64,000 bases of DNA, taken from Pilatotrama ljubarskyi. Its lineage: Eukaryota > Basidiomycota > Agaricomycetes > Polyporales > Polyporaceae. Below are positions 23,045 through 33,773 of the stretch, piece after piece. The stretch lies in contig MU277684.1 of the NCBI GenBank assembly GCA_022385805.1, forward strand, positions 93,333 to 157,332, given 5' to 3'. A model generated the notes under the pieces. The model was given only the letters and a program-made list of their open reading frames with translations, made no database searches and was not told the origin of the DNA. The position numbers and the translations under genes were made by a program. Within the stretch, counting starts at the first letter, position 1. Each line of letters begins with the position of its first letter.

Positions 23045-23903
23045 ACTTGCAGCGCACGACGACGTCCGTTATCAGCTCTCGGGTGTCGGGGGTTCCACTA
23101 GCTATAGAAGCTGTACGCCGGTGCCCAAATATTGCGGCAGGGGTGTTACGCGACGCGTTCTGCGTGCACGTGATGGAGTAACACGCGTCGTGGCATGAGG
23201 CGCGTTTGACAAGTGAACCGTATTGACGTTCGCCTTTCGTAAGTGCTCTCACACGAGGACTTCCTGCAATCGGGCCCGGCCGACCAGCCATATATCAACC
23301 ATCGCCCGTCTATCTCTTGGGACCCTCCCTGCTTACTTCTCTTCCAGACACACCGGACACCGCCGAGTAGCAACTTCCGGCGGTAGTGGCGTCTTTCCAA
23401 TATAGAAGACATGCCCGTACAATCTCGTGTAAGTATGCTAGAACATAAGCTATCTAATGCTTCTACGCTGAAGAGCACCGTTCCTCTGAAGACGCGTAAC
23501 CATGCGCCTTGAGAGGAACAGGCACTTGTGCACCTATGGTACTGGCTTGCATGTCTCGTTTGACCGTTTCGTATGTCTCATTCTCTTGGAGCTCGGGGCG
23601 TCATGCTTCTGTCGTAGCGCATCAAAGGGATATAGAGTCCATGAGCTGGGACGGCCCGGGGTGGTAGTGATTGGTGGTTCATCGTGGCTCCCCTTCCCTA
23701 ACGTCTGTGTAATCGCGCGGAAGAAGCAACCATGTAATACTTCTGTGATACTTCTCCTGCGTGCTTTGAGGACCCTGCTCCTCTCCAGACAGGTCGCCAG
23801 GTGTCTGTAAAGGAGCAGATTTACGCCTTACAAACGCAGCGGAGTGCAATGAAACAGAACCTCTGACGGTAAGACCGTAATCAGTCTCTTTCCTGTGCTT
23901 CAG
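23045..23903. other. Intergenic, no gene recognised
   Basis: 0.86 kb upstream of the nucleotidyltransferase-like gene. It may include further eroded 5' parts of the minus-strand pseudogene. Two short intron-like pyrimidine tracts lie just before 23904. Confidence 0.4.
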
Positions 23904-25610
23904 ATGCGCTCCCGCATTACTATGCCTCACGTCCATGCGAGCATCCACGTTATGTACTGACACCCATGTCAGTCCCTCTTCGCAGAGCGCATCCTGCACA
24001 TCGAGCTCATCTACGAGCCCGTCTTCGACGCCTCCTCCGCCGCCACCCTCCTCCGCATCGCCCGCACCTGCCGCATCGCCCACCACGCCGTCGCCGCCTA
24101 CACCCGCGTCGCCTTCGACGTCGACCGCCTCCTCGCGCGCTTCTTCCCCTCCCCCGCCGCGCCCTGCTCCTCCGTCTGCTCCGCGCCGGCCCCACACGTC
24201 CACGCAGAGCTGTATGACCGTGCCCGTGCGTTCCGCAGCCTCCAGGCGCGTACGGGCACGCTCGTCTCGGGCTCGTCCGCCCTCCAGTTCTTCGACCGCA
24301 CGGTGTACCCAGAGTCGGACCTCGACCTGTACGTGCATATGCGCCACCGGAGGGAGGTCGGGCGGTGGCTCCTGCAGGAGGGGTACCGGTTCGTGCCGAC
24401 CCCATATCAGGACCCGAGGTTTGAGGTCGAGGTCGTTCACGGGATGGCGCAAGGCGTGAATGGGATATACCGCATGCCGGGCGTCGCTGGCATACTGACG
24501 TTCACGAAGCCCGCGCCGAAGGAGCTCCGCCCGCCCCACGCGGAGGTTGAGCTGGAGGACGAGCTGGAGCTCCAGAGTGAGCCGCAAGAGGAGCGCGTCC
24601 TGAAGGTCCAGGTCATTGTTGCCAAGAACACGCCCATGGAGGCCATCCTAGCGTTCCACTCCAGTGAGCCCCCCATCCTCCCTTCTACCTAGTAGTATTC
24701 CGGCAGCGCTGACCTCAACGCATCCAGCATGCGTGATGAACGTCATAAGCTACGAAAAAGCGTACTGCCTCTTCCCGTGGGCCACACTCGAAGAGCGCCG
24801 CTCCCTGCTCAGCTCCTCCTGCCGCGGCCGCTCCAAGCGCCGCCAGGAGGGCCTCGCCAAGTACGCCCGCCGCGGGTTCACGCTCATCTCCCGGCTCTAT
24901 CCGGACGACATCGAGCTCGACCCCGCGTCCGCCGCATCCTCCTCTAGCTCGCGCTACCGCTCGAGCCCCCGCACCGTCGACATGTCGCACACGCAGTTCC
25001 TGTATGGCACCTCCGCGCTGTCCCTCCACGACGGCGCCTCTACGCCCTCGTCCCCCGGCACCCCATACGCGTCTTCTTCAACATCCATCGCCACTCTCAA
25101 CGAAGACCCGCCCAAGCGCAAGAAACCCGCGTTCCGCATCGGCTGGCGCTGGATCGACGACTCCGCCTCCTGGGTGCTCCCCCTGCCCCTCGCCGGCGTC
25201 GCCCTCCCCCTGCCTACGAACGCGAGCACGCCCGCGCTCACGCACGACCCTGTCGCGGTGTGCAACTGGGAGGTGCGCTACCCGCCGCGGCCGGACGAGC
25301 AGCGCGGCGCGGTGATGCACTTCGAGGTCGCGACGGGTAAGGTGCTGCGGTACAGATATTTGGTCACGGACGAGCTGCTCCTGGGCTTTTTGGGCAAGGA
25401 GCTGAGCGCGCGGGCGAGGGCGGAGGAGGTGAAGGCCGCGGAGGAGCTGGAGGAGTGGACGTAGTGAGTGGTCGTGTTTTCTTGGGCGTGTTGCTGGAAT
25501 GGGTGATGCTGACGTCGATGGTGCACAGCTACGACGAGGAACTGCCATCGCTGTGCCGTGAGTTCCTCCATGGCTTGGCCTCGCGTCGCCTGGCCTCCTT
25601 GAGGACCTAA
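23904..25610 (+). CDS. F-box-like / nucleotidyltransferase-like hypothetical protein
   Basis: Exons 23904-23930, 23973-24663, 24728-25463 and 25529-25610 give 511 residues. The first intron is 42 nt with a strong tactgac branch site; the last uses gtgagt. The N-terminus (AERILHIELIYEPVFDASSA..LLRIARTCR) looks like a degenerate F-box helix. The signature VSGSSALQFFDRTVYPESDL followed by DLYVHMRHR resembles the GS..DxD pocket of nucleotidyltransferase-fold proteins and is shared by a large uncharacterised basidiomycete family. The C-terminal half contains a Ser-rich loop and a basic KRKKPAFRIGWRW segment. Substrate and activity are unknown. The start is uncertain because the first exon codes only nine residues. 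Confidence 0.72.
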
Positions 25611-25901
25611 TAGACTCCAGGGCTATCTCGAACCATGTATGGGGGTATCTGGTGCTGGTTCTTGCTCGGTCTGACTCGGCGTTACTTGCTTGGACCTGAT
25701 ATGTTGTACTCTCGGTATACCCTGCACTCGGCTGCTGCTGTACTGATCTGTTTCTTCATGTATCTGCAACTGGCAAGCGCGATCTATGCATTGTGACTTA
25801 TCGGAGGCATGATGCTGACCGTGCGCTCCAAAATTACAGTGCTGTACTCGTACAATCCAGCTCAACTGCCTGCCTGCCACTCGCGGCCCTCTTATGCGGA
25901 T
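25611..25901. other. Convergent 3' intergenic region
   Basis: About 290 bp between the nucleotidyltransferase-like gene and the low-complexity gene. It shows only UTR-like sequence. Confidence 0.5.
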
Positions 25902-27173
25902 TTACGACCGGCCCTCGGGCTTCCGCCCTCCCTTGCTCGCCCCCTCAGGGCCCTCACCAGGTTTGCTCACCCCCTTGTCGGTGCTTGAGCTGCCATCGAG
26001 GTCAGGGATGTTCCCGTACCGGAGTTTCTCGTCCTTCTCGGGGCCATGATCCGGAGGCACATCGTACTGGCCGTCGTGAGTAACCTGTAGACTCAAGTTC
26101 AATATCTGTGGCGCACATGACAAAGGGTGCGAGGTAACTCACGGTCTCGTACTCCTTGGTACCTGCTCCTGCGCGCGAGTACTGCCCCGTCATGGGCTCG
26201 TGAGGGCGCTGGACCTTCCCACCGGTACTCGAGCTATCTACCTGATGGACCTTGGACGAGGACGGAGGGGAGTCATCAACGTCCTTGAAGTAGGAGTCGG
26301 CGGTGTGCTTTCCTTCGTCGAGACGGCGGGCGGAGGTCGAAAACGTCCGCTGCTGCTGAGAGCCTGATGATGGCTTCTTGTCGAACTGTCGGCCGATGAG
26401 CGCGAACACGATTATGCAAGACGCATATAGCCGCATACCTGATGAGAAGGAAGCTTTGGGTCCGGCGCTGCGTTACCTTTTCCATGATCATGGGACGCAG
26501 AAGCGGTATCTGCGGGCTGGTGCTTCAAGTGTGGGTTCTGCTCCGCGTTGGTGCGCTCCTTCGGTTGCCTGCTGGCCTCGGGAGCCTGGCCGACGGTGGG
26601 GTCTGCCGCGCGATACGCAGACGTATGGAACGGCCTGCGCCCCTCGCCGGGCTTCTTCTCGAACGGGAGCGCGCCTGTACCCGTCACACCAACACCGCCG
26701 CCCCTGTTCTGCTTCACCTCGTCACTACTCGTCCCGAGCCCGAGTTTGCTCTTGAGGCTCGCGACTAAGCCCGGGGGCGTGCTCTCCTCCTGGCCGCCCT
26801 TGCCCTCGCCCGCGGATGGGCTGGCCTCGCCCTTGCGGCCGGTGGCAGATGCAGAGCCGACCTGCTCAGCAAAGCCGACGCCTTCCTTGTTTCCAGACAG
26901 TCCAGAGCGGTCGGTCTTCTGGTCGGCCGCAGTCGAAGATGCAGCGTCGTATGGTCCTGAACTTTGGCCGCCGTGTCTGACTTGCTGCCCGCTACGCGCA
27001 GCCTGGTCGTGCGAGTCCGCCGGGTGCTTGTGTCCCTCCTGGCTCACGTTTCCTTGCGAGAGACGCGGGTCCTTTCCGGGAGGTGTCTGAACCGCGGCGG
27101 CGGACGTCGCGTGGAGGAGGCGCGACGATGCGGGCAGAGTGCGCGTTGCGCGACGAATAGAGTTGGACAGCAT
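25902..27173 (-). CDS. Low-complexity, probably mitochondrial hypothetical protein
   Basis: Exons 27173-26439, 26385-26143 and 26084-25902 give 386 residues. It starts MLSNSIRRATRTLPASSRLL, an Arg/Ser-rich, acid-free amphipathic leader typical of matrix import. The rest is hydrophilic and disordered (Gly, Ser, Lys, Glu rich). Two internal motifs, RRPFHTSAYRA and QRTFSTSARRL, each resemble a mitochondrial cleavage-site motif, as if a leader-like unit were repeated. The C-terminus reads YDVPPDHGPEKDEKLRYGNI. No catalytic motif is seen. Proteins of this style are common in Agaricomycetes and unnamed. Confidence 0.75.
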
Positions 27174-28054
27174 GTTGTTGGGAGCGATGATGAGTAGGGA
27201 GTGGTTGTGCGGAGGCGGCGACGGGGGACGGAGAGGTTATAAGGCGTCGGTGGGACCCACTCGCGGGCGATCTTGCATTTGGCGAAGGACGTCACCCGGA
27301 GTGCCGCTTGACGTCATTCCCTCACTCCCCTCCCCTCCACTAACACGGAGCGGCGTCGACAGCTGCGTAAACATCCAAGAAGCGCGCTCCTTACGCGTGA
27401 GAACGGACCTGCAGTTACGAGCAGTGGGTCATGGATGGACGAGGCAAGTGCTGCAAGCGCAGTGCACCGACACTCAACACCGTCGGGAATTGCCAGATAT
27501 GGAGAATATCTGAGATCTACAACTGATGGCATAAGCGCTGGGCTTCTCGGACACCCCAGACACCCAGCCGCACGACAAAAGTGCACCGACTCCAGAACCT
27601 GGGACAGTGTCATGGAATGCGCTGCCCCCCTTAAATTCCATGTCGAACAGGCCATCAATGACATGACTTTTAAGGTGGCAAAGCAGATCCTGGAGTGTCC
27701 TGACGCTGTCAATGGCCTTGGAGTATGGGGATGTTTGTCGTGCCGCGTCCACTCGCGTCGCGCCATATTGATGTTCTGCACTCGCTGTAGAACGACGTGA
27801 TTAGGGATTCACCACGAAGAAGATACTGACACTAGTACCTGGACAATACACGTGCGATACCCATCATTCGTGGTCACTGTACATAACGTAAACGGTTACA
27901 TCCCAGGATCCATAAAGCAACGCAAATGAGCTAGGTCGGATCTACGCCGCGGACTACAACTCCTACGGTTCCAAGGTTATGTTCCGAGCCAACAAAGCAC
28001 CAAAACGGCTCGCGCTTAGGCCAACTTCCGCGCATGAGAGGTCGGAAGGTTGCT
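27174..28054. other. Intergenic, no gene recognised
   Basis: 0.9 kb. A 121-codon plus frame (27435-27800) and a 92-codon minus frame overlap each other; neither has motifs or splice support. Confidence 0.4.
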
Positions 28055-29222
28055 TCACGCACCCTTCTTACGACATACGAAGTCCAGTCCGAGGTGTGAC
28101 AACAGCCTGGCCGCTTGCGCACTCACATCCGTCCAGCCTGCGACTCCGTTCTCGAGCCTCGGCAGCGAACATATCGTTACGACGCAGAACCTATCACCTG
28201 CCCAGGGCCCCCGGATGAGCTCCTCGCGGATGGAGCTCGGGCAATCCAGAGAGCGGGAGTCTGCAGGATCCGTCGTCCAGACGATCAGGGCGAGGAGCGC
28301 ATGTGCGAGGGGTGCGCTGAGATGTCCCGCCCCAGGGAGGCCCTCTTCCAGCACGTACTCGCCCTTGGACACGTTGCATAGAACTAACGGGCCCTCGGGA
28401 TACGTCACGCCAGTAGAGCCCCAGAGGACGCTGAACATGCGGTACTCGCTCAAGCCCGTGTTGCTTCCCGCGGCAGCCGGGACGCAGAGCTTCTGCGGGA
28501 TGCGAGCGAGACGGCGGCGGTTCGAGCTACCGTGTCCCAGTCCGCGGGCATAGCAAAGTCTGCCGTAGCCGTTCAAACCCCGGGAGGTCGTCAGAGGAGT
28601 CAAAGGCACCGAACACCGCAGTGGAGGTCATCTCTTCCCACTCCGCGTCCGTCAAGAGGCCGGGTGGCAACGCGGCGCGTCCCGACGTGCTCACGCCGAG
28701 GAGGATGAGGCGATTGTTCTGCCAGGGAGCGTGCAGCTCCCTGAGCACCGCGAGGAGGTGGCGCTTGCTCACCTCCAGGAGAGCCTTGCAGGTGATCGCG
28801 AGGGTCACCACATATGCATCTTGCATGTCCAACTCCTCGATAATCTGGTCGAGCATCTCGGCGGGAAACTTCCAGATCGGGCCGCGCTGCGCTGCTACCT
28901 GTCCTGTCGACAGCCATCCTTCGATCTCCCTATGGTTCCCAAAATTCCACGCATCAGCTGCGAGCCGACGCAGCGGAGAATCGTAAGATGGCTCACTTAG
29001 GCGAAGAGGGCGTGCGCAGGCTCGAAAGCAAGGCCAGATGCCCTCCCGGATCGTTTGCGGAGGTATCGCCCCGGAGTATTTTGTTCAGGTCTCCCGACAG
29101 CAGTGAATCCGCCTTCTCCTTCTTGTCGATGTTGTACCTGACAGCAGAGGTGTGTTAGCATAGTGAGTCTCCGCCCTTGTCGGCGCTCACGGTACGACTC
29201 ACAGGAACCAATCGCGCATCAT
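28055..29222 (-). pseudogene. F-box-like protein gene with frame breaks
   Basis: The first three exons splice cleanly: 29222-29203 (MMRDWFL), 29137-28997 (YNIDKKEKADSLLSGDLNKI to SLRTPSSPK) and 28929 downward (EIEGWLSTGQVAAQRGPIWK, then an F-box FPAEMLDQIIEELDMQDAYV and HAPWQNNRLILLG). The frame then stops at 28527 after 187 residues. A second frame on the same strand clearly continues the protein (PLVLCNVSKGEYVLEEG, HALLALIVWTTDP, GPWAGDRFCVVTI) to 28055. Around 28560 the best-matching reading passes through a third frame (ADWDTVARTAAVSLASR). No plausible intron resolves this, so I call at least one, probably two, frameshifts. A sequencing error is an alternative. Family members are presumed substrate adaptors, but their targets are unknown. 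Confidence 0.65.
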
Positions 29223-30041
29223 TCTGGTGCTGCCTGTAGGATCTTGCCGTTGTGTGGATGTAAGCCAGAAGGATACCGCTTGCATGCCACTACCACCGGC
29301 TCTTACGATGAAATTTGCCGCGTGGTAGCCGCGTGTTAGGGCGTGTGCAGGCCGTACTCGACAAGGCAGGACCGCCGCTCTATCCGCGCATTCCTGCACT
29401 TATAGCAATGGGTAGGGGAGACCCTTGACCTATGCTTAATCAAATATGTTCCTGCATGCTCGATAGCCCTGTCACACCACTGGATAGATGGGAAAACTGG
29501 GCGAAAGGAAACAGTGCTCTGGGCGCTGGGCGCTCGAGAGCGCACATCGCTGGCAAGGCCGCACGCTCCTTGGTAGATGCGGATTTCAGCGTCGTTGGAT
29601 GTGTTTCGACCTCTACCAGGGCTCATCACACGCGTTTTTTACCTAGACGGGCTAGGATGAGTGAGAAGGATGAACTCAAGTCATGGAATGCAGGCGCCAT
29701 ACACAAAATTCATATTCCGGTCGTCTCTCCCGGCGCGCCGCAGATGGTACCCCTGCCCTCTGCTTTTGATGCGCGCAGAGAAGAGTCTCACAGTTGGAAG
29801 CGGTGAGTCCTGGCTTCCGGAGTACCTCCACATTGAGTGAACGATGCCACGACAGGGGGAGCAAATCGTTCTATGAAAGAGGACAGAGACTGTCATACTG
29901 ATACTGAATGAGCTTGCGTGAGGCGTTATGATGGCTCTATACGGTAGGCGCGGGTTCTCCCAACAGTGAGGGACTCCAGAGGAACACTCTGAGCACTCTG
30001 AATTAGCATTTGCCGATGCCATGAGGCCGACAAACGAACCT
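29223..30041. other. Intergenic; left end of the large inverted duplication
   Basis: From about 29700 rightward the sequence matches, as reverse complement, the region up to about 61600. An example is the shared ggtaccat block next to a gcgcatca/cgcatcag motif at 29735-29790 and 61510-61560. No gene is seen. Confidence 0.5.
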
Positions 30042-30700
30042 CTACGGGGAGTCTCCGTGCACATTCTGAGCGTGCGCCTCGTAGACTCGATTCCAGTCCT
30101 TGCAGGTGAGCGTCCGCCAAGGCTGGACGGCATTGAGACCTTCGGTGTCCCATACGGGCTCCAAAACGGCGTCGCGACGGCAAAGGACCATCTGCCTGAT
30201 GTAGTTCAGCCAGTGTAACGTGGTTGTATTGCCTGGAGCGTCCGCGGGTTGCACATATATGTATGCGCGGCGGAGGACGTCGAGACATCGGAGTTGGTGG
30301 AAAAGTGAAGGCATATACGGCTGGCGCTCAGGCCCGGCGTAGACGATCCCACCGTTTAGGGGCGTCAGAGCAGCCCATTCTGCGTCCGCCTCTGTGGAGT
30401 TCAGCTGGTAGTGGACGGTGGGCTCGGAGTACATTGCCACTTCACGGAGCGGCCCAATGTCCCACACGGGTGAAACACCTGCGTATGTCACCCCTGCAGC
30501 GTACGTGAGTGAAGCGCAGAACGCAGATGCCCTCGTGTCTAAGCCGAACTCTCACCGTCATGGTTATCGGTAGGGCTCGATATGGGGCTGTAGAGGTCTC
30601 TGATCCCGTACCAAGGAATGAGGGATATGATATTGAGCAGGCATATGCAACCAAAGGCCAGAGAGGTGTGGGACAGTCGAGTCGGGATTGCGAGAGCCAT
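30042..30700 (-). CDS. UstYa-like (DUF3328) protein A, left copy
   Basis: Exons 30700-30556 and 30493-30042 give 198 residues. The N-terminus has one membrane helix (SLAFGCICLLNIISLIPW), then a domain with PTVHYQLNSTEADAEWAAL, FHQLRCLDVLRRA, LHWLNYIRQMVLCRRDAVLE and CKDWNRVYEAH. UstYa-like proteins make oxidative bonds in fungal RiPPs and related peptides and normally carry two HxxHC motifs. Here the first is HQLRC (second His replaced by Arg) and the second lacks its Cys (HWLNY). The protein may be a non-catalytic partner, as heteromeric UstYa pairs are known, or may be degenerating. It stands next to the precursor and UstYa-like B, all transcribed leftward. The right-arm counterpart has a premature stop. 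Confidence 0.85.
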
Positions 30701-32015
30701 GCCCAGTATCGTGAGAGGGGGACAGCCAGGCTGAAGAGTCGTCGGTGCTCGTCTCAAATCAATTTAGGCGACTTGTAGACCCGGGTCAGATGTGTATAGC
30801 GCTCCCGAAGGGCTCAATCTGAGACGAAAACAGCAGGATAGGACGTCGACTCGGACGGCCGGGGATTCCTGCAGGCGACATCGAATGACGCTGCAGAGTA
30901 TCTCCGGCAACATGCAGGGCAATCGATGTCCGCACATCCAGGAAAGCTACTGGAACCTGCCACTCTGGCCCAGATGAAATCACGAAGCGCAGCTCTGGCC
31001 CAGGAGAGGATGTGGTTAGACATTTGCGAACTGGTCAGAAGCTTAGAAGAACTTCAAGTGGGCCGCGGGCGGGCACGCTGCTGTAGCCGCCCAGACCCCG
31101 GGCACCCCTAGAACTCGTCGGCTTCGTGGCTTCTTGTGTGGCTTCTTGCGTTCGCTCCCACTCGGTACACGACCCGTACGGGATCATCAATGTACTTGTA
31201 CAGAACGAAACGCCAGAGCGCGATTCACGCCCCGCCATGATCTCACACGGCCATGCATCGCACCATATGTACGTACTCTCGAGCTCCTCCACCCATACGC
31301 GCGTGCCCCAGGTTGGCATACGCTAGACCTCCTGGTTCGCCAAGCAGCCCCGTGGGTCTTCTCAACTCCAGACGAGTCCTTCCGGCCCTTGGCCCCCTTA
31401 GCAGAGCGACAATGGTGGCGCGACGGGGTCCGACAGACCCGGCCAAGCTGTTGCAGAGCCATTTCGAACGTCGCCGGCCTGATCAGAGACGTATCAGCGC
31501 GTGGCTCTCATAGGCTCGGTTGTGGTGCGGTTGCCCTCGAATGCGAAACGTGCTCCACTTCGAACTCACGACTCCGTCTGCAGAGGAGACATGGCGTCGT
31601 CGGGCAGTACGGGGCCAAGTCGACGAAGTACCAGAGCCGCTAAACTCGTACAGCCCGCGCTAGGCACTATTGCAGCTGCGCCTCAACATGCATAGGTGCC
31701 TGTGACTCTATCATCCAAGCAAGTGTCTCTTCGTACTGTTGACCGAAGGCTGAGTCATCGTGTCACAGTGGGGCAGCAGTCAGCGCCAGCATGGCGATTG
31801 CATTCCTACGGGCCACGAGAGCTACATATGATCCACTTCGCGACTGCTATCGAGCCAAGCTGCCGATGTTACACAAATGATATACACGTTCGATTCTTCC
31901 GTCCCTCTCCTCGCATGCTCCGGTGCGCGCGTTTGCCGGGCCTGGGTGTATGAAGCGTCAAAGGCAAATTGAACACGAGAATGGTATCCGCCGGGATTGT
32001 GATTGTACGCACTAC
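30701..32015. other. Conserved non-genic part of the left arm
   Basis: Nucleotide similarity to 58511-60527 (inverted) continues through this interval. An example is the shared cgtcctatcctgct block at 30836-30849 and 60389-60402, and blocks around 31180-31420. A 69-codon frame (31023-30814, starting MSNHILSWA) has a counterpart start at 60228 (MSRHILSWA), but the frames diverge, so I do not call a gene. Confidence 0.45.
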
Positions 32016-32311
32016 TCAGAACCTCCTATTGATGCAGCCGCGCTTGAGTGGGACGGCGGAACCAGGGAACTCGCCGTCTGCGCCCTTCAAGGAGTTGGCG
32101 GGGACGTCTAGGTCATAGTTATACAAGTACTCGGCCAAGTCGCAGGCCTCCGTGTCTGCCAGTATGCAAAACAATATTGGTATCAATTTCGCCCCATGCA
32201 CGGCGTTCAAGGAGCATGCCAACTTGAAGACGACTTACGCTCGACGCCTGGGGGGATGCTGAGAGCGACGGCCACGCCGAAGAGTGCAAGGAAGGCAACG
32301 AGGAACTTCAT
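32016..32311 (-). CDS. Small secreted peptide precursor, left copy
   Basis: Two exons, 32311-32239 and 32155-32016, give 70 residues. Residues 1-17 are a textbook signal peptide (MKFLVAFLALFGVAVAL), followed by SIPPGVE. The second exon encodes an acidic, Tyr-rich stretch (LAEYLYNYDLDV), the conserved block GEFPGSAVPLKR with a Lys-Arg Kex2-type site, and a seven-residue tail GCINRRF. The position between two UstYa-like genes, the secretion signal and the KR site fit a dikaritin-type RiPP precursor, with Tyr residues as possible cyclisation points. Unlike ustiloxin or phomopsin precursors there is no tandem core repeat. A TATA box lies 97 nt upstream. A small secreted effector is the main alternative. 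Confidence 0.75.
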
Positions 32312-32400
32312 GGTGAGCGATAGGGGAGGAAGTGCAGTGTCGGTGGGTACTACTGTAGTGCTCTGTCGAAACTGTGTCCTTTGTATGCAGAGCTCTTGGT

Positions 32401-32408
32401 CTTTTATA
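32401..32408 (-). promoter_or_regulatory. TATA box of the left precursor gene
   Basis: TATAAAAG on the minus strand, starting 97 nt before the ATG at 32311. It is followed by GACCAAGAGCTCT, and the same string follows the TATA box in the right arm (58162). Confidence 0.75.
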
Positions 32409-33065
32409 CACCGGCTTCCTCACGGGTCGAGACTTACCGACGAGAAGGCACCCTTCATGTCAGTGGTACGTATTCCGATGTGTGCACTGCGGCGCGACTA
32501 TTGTTACGGTCATGAGATCATAGCCTCCCCCGTAATGCACACCGTTCCGTACTGGCGATTGCCGCTCCGTATCACCGCGGTGAGGCTGCAGTGACTTCTC
32601 CAGCCCTCCAGGGAAGGCAAAGGGTAATCCGCCGAGTGTCTGCGTGCGCATACCAGTGGCAGGAATGGGCCGGCTCACGGCGACCGGGACTCATTATCGA
32701 GATCTTCAAGTTGCCTCTTCTCTTGTCTGACTAGGATAAATACCACCTTCTAAGTTGGTTCTCAGGCACTGCTCGCATGACACTATCGGAGCGATGGTTT
32801 GGCCGCGGGTGCGTTCTGGCGTGAGTAGATTCGTTGCTATATCTGTCTTCCGGCGTCGCAGTTCTACGGATGCAGTGTGTACCACAGGGAGTAGATTTGA
32901 GAGCAAATTCATGGCCGCAGCCAATCCAAGGCGAGGCAGAGAAGTTCAACACGAGGCGTACAATTTCTATGTGAAGCATATGACTACAGCTCGATATGGG
33001 CGTGCACGACCCCAGCCTCCACCTTGGAGCTGTCGAATTTCTGCGATGAAATCAGTTTCAGCGAC
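32409..33065. other. Spacer between precursor and UstYa-like B, left arm
   Basis: 0.66 kb holding the precursor promoter and the 3' flank of UstYa-like B. It matches 57524-58160 in inverted orientation; no gene is seen. Confidence 0.5.
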
Positions 33066-33773
33066 TCATTGACTTCTGATCCTGGGATGCTTATATGTAT
33101 CCACGGCACCATCAGCATTCAGATGAAAACCCTTCTGCCGTACAACCTGCCACTCCTTCCAGTTATCCGCCATCGCATCGTATACCGGTCTCCAATCATG
33201 GCAGACGTGCACAGAGCCGTCCTGTTTCACGTCGTAGTCGTGCTGCATGACATCGGCGGGTTCGAGCGTGAGGTCGGGGTTGCAGAGGATCAGCTGGCGG
33301 AGATACACCAGACAGTGTGAATAATGCTCAGGGGTCGTGGGCCTGCGGTCGCCGGCCAGCACGCCACGCATCACGCGCAGGCAATGCAGCTGGTGGAACA
33401 TTGAGAGCTGATATGGTCGGTGCTCCGGGCCAAGGCGCACGAAGCTGTACCCCTTTGGACTGTTCGCCGCCCATTCCTCGCGAGCGTCAAGGCCAGAGAT
33501 GGAGTAACGGGCCGGGTTCTCGACGACCATCGCGACCGGGATGGCAGGCGGCAGCGGCAGCCCCTCGGGAAAGTCGTCGCCGACGTATGCTGGGAAGATA
33601 AACGTTGTGAAAAGAGCTCTCAGGGTGCAAGCTAATCACTCACTGTAATGTCGTGCATCGTGGAGAGTCTCTCGGAAGGGCCAGGGCGACAAGAGGATTG
33701 TGAGGATGTTTGCTGTGGTTAGACAAGCGAGGACGCCGATAGCGAACGCAGAGAGGGACTTGAAGGAATGCAT
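33066..33773 (-). CDS. UstYa-like (DUF3328) protein B, left copy, both HxxHC motifs intact
   Basis: Exons 33773-33644 and 33589-33066 give 217 residues. It starts with a membrane anchor (SLSAFAIGVLACLTTANILT), so the catalytic part should face the secretory lumen. The domain contains PARYSISGLDAREEWAANSP, FHQLHCLRVMR (first HxxHC), HYSHCLVYLRQLILCNPDLT (second HxxHC) and CHDWRPVYDAM. This is the full signature of UstYa-type oxidases that form ether, C-C or amide-side-chain bonds in fungal peptides. Its size and single intron after the anchor match the family. It is the best candidate for the tailoring enzyme acting on the neighbouring precursor; the substrate is inferred from proximity only. 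The upstream 1.2 kb is shared with the divergent membrane-protein gene. Confidence 0.9.

Noticed and set aside
30786..31023. Short frames starting MSNHILSWA and MSRHILSWA in the two arms as a fifth shared gene
   Set aside because: The frames diverge after the first residues with indels not in multiples of three, so conservation is at the DNA level only.
32016..32311. Precursor as a mating-type lipopeptide pheromone
   Set aside because: No C-terminal CaaX box; it ends in RF and has a secretory signal peptide, which such pheromones lack.
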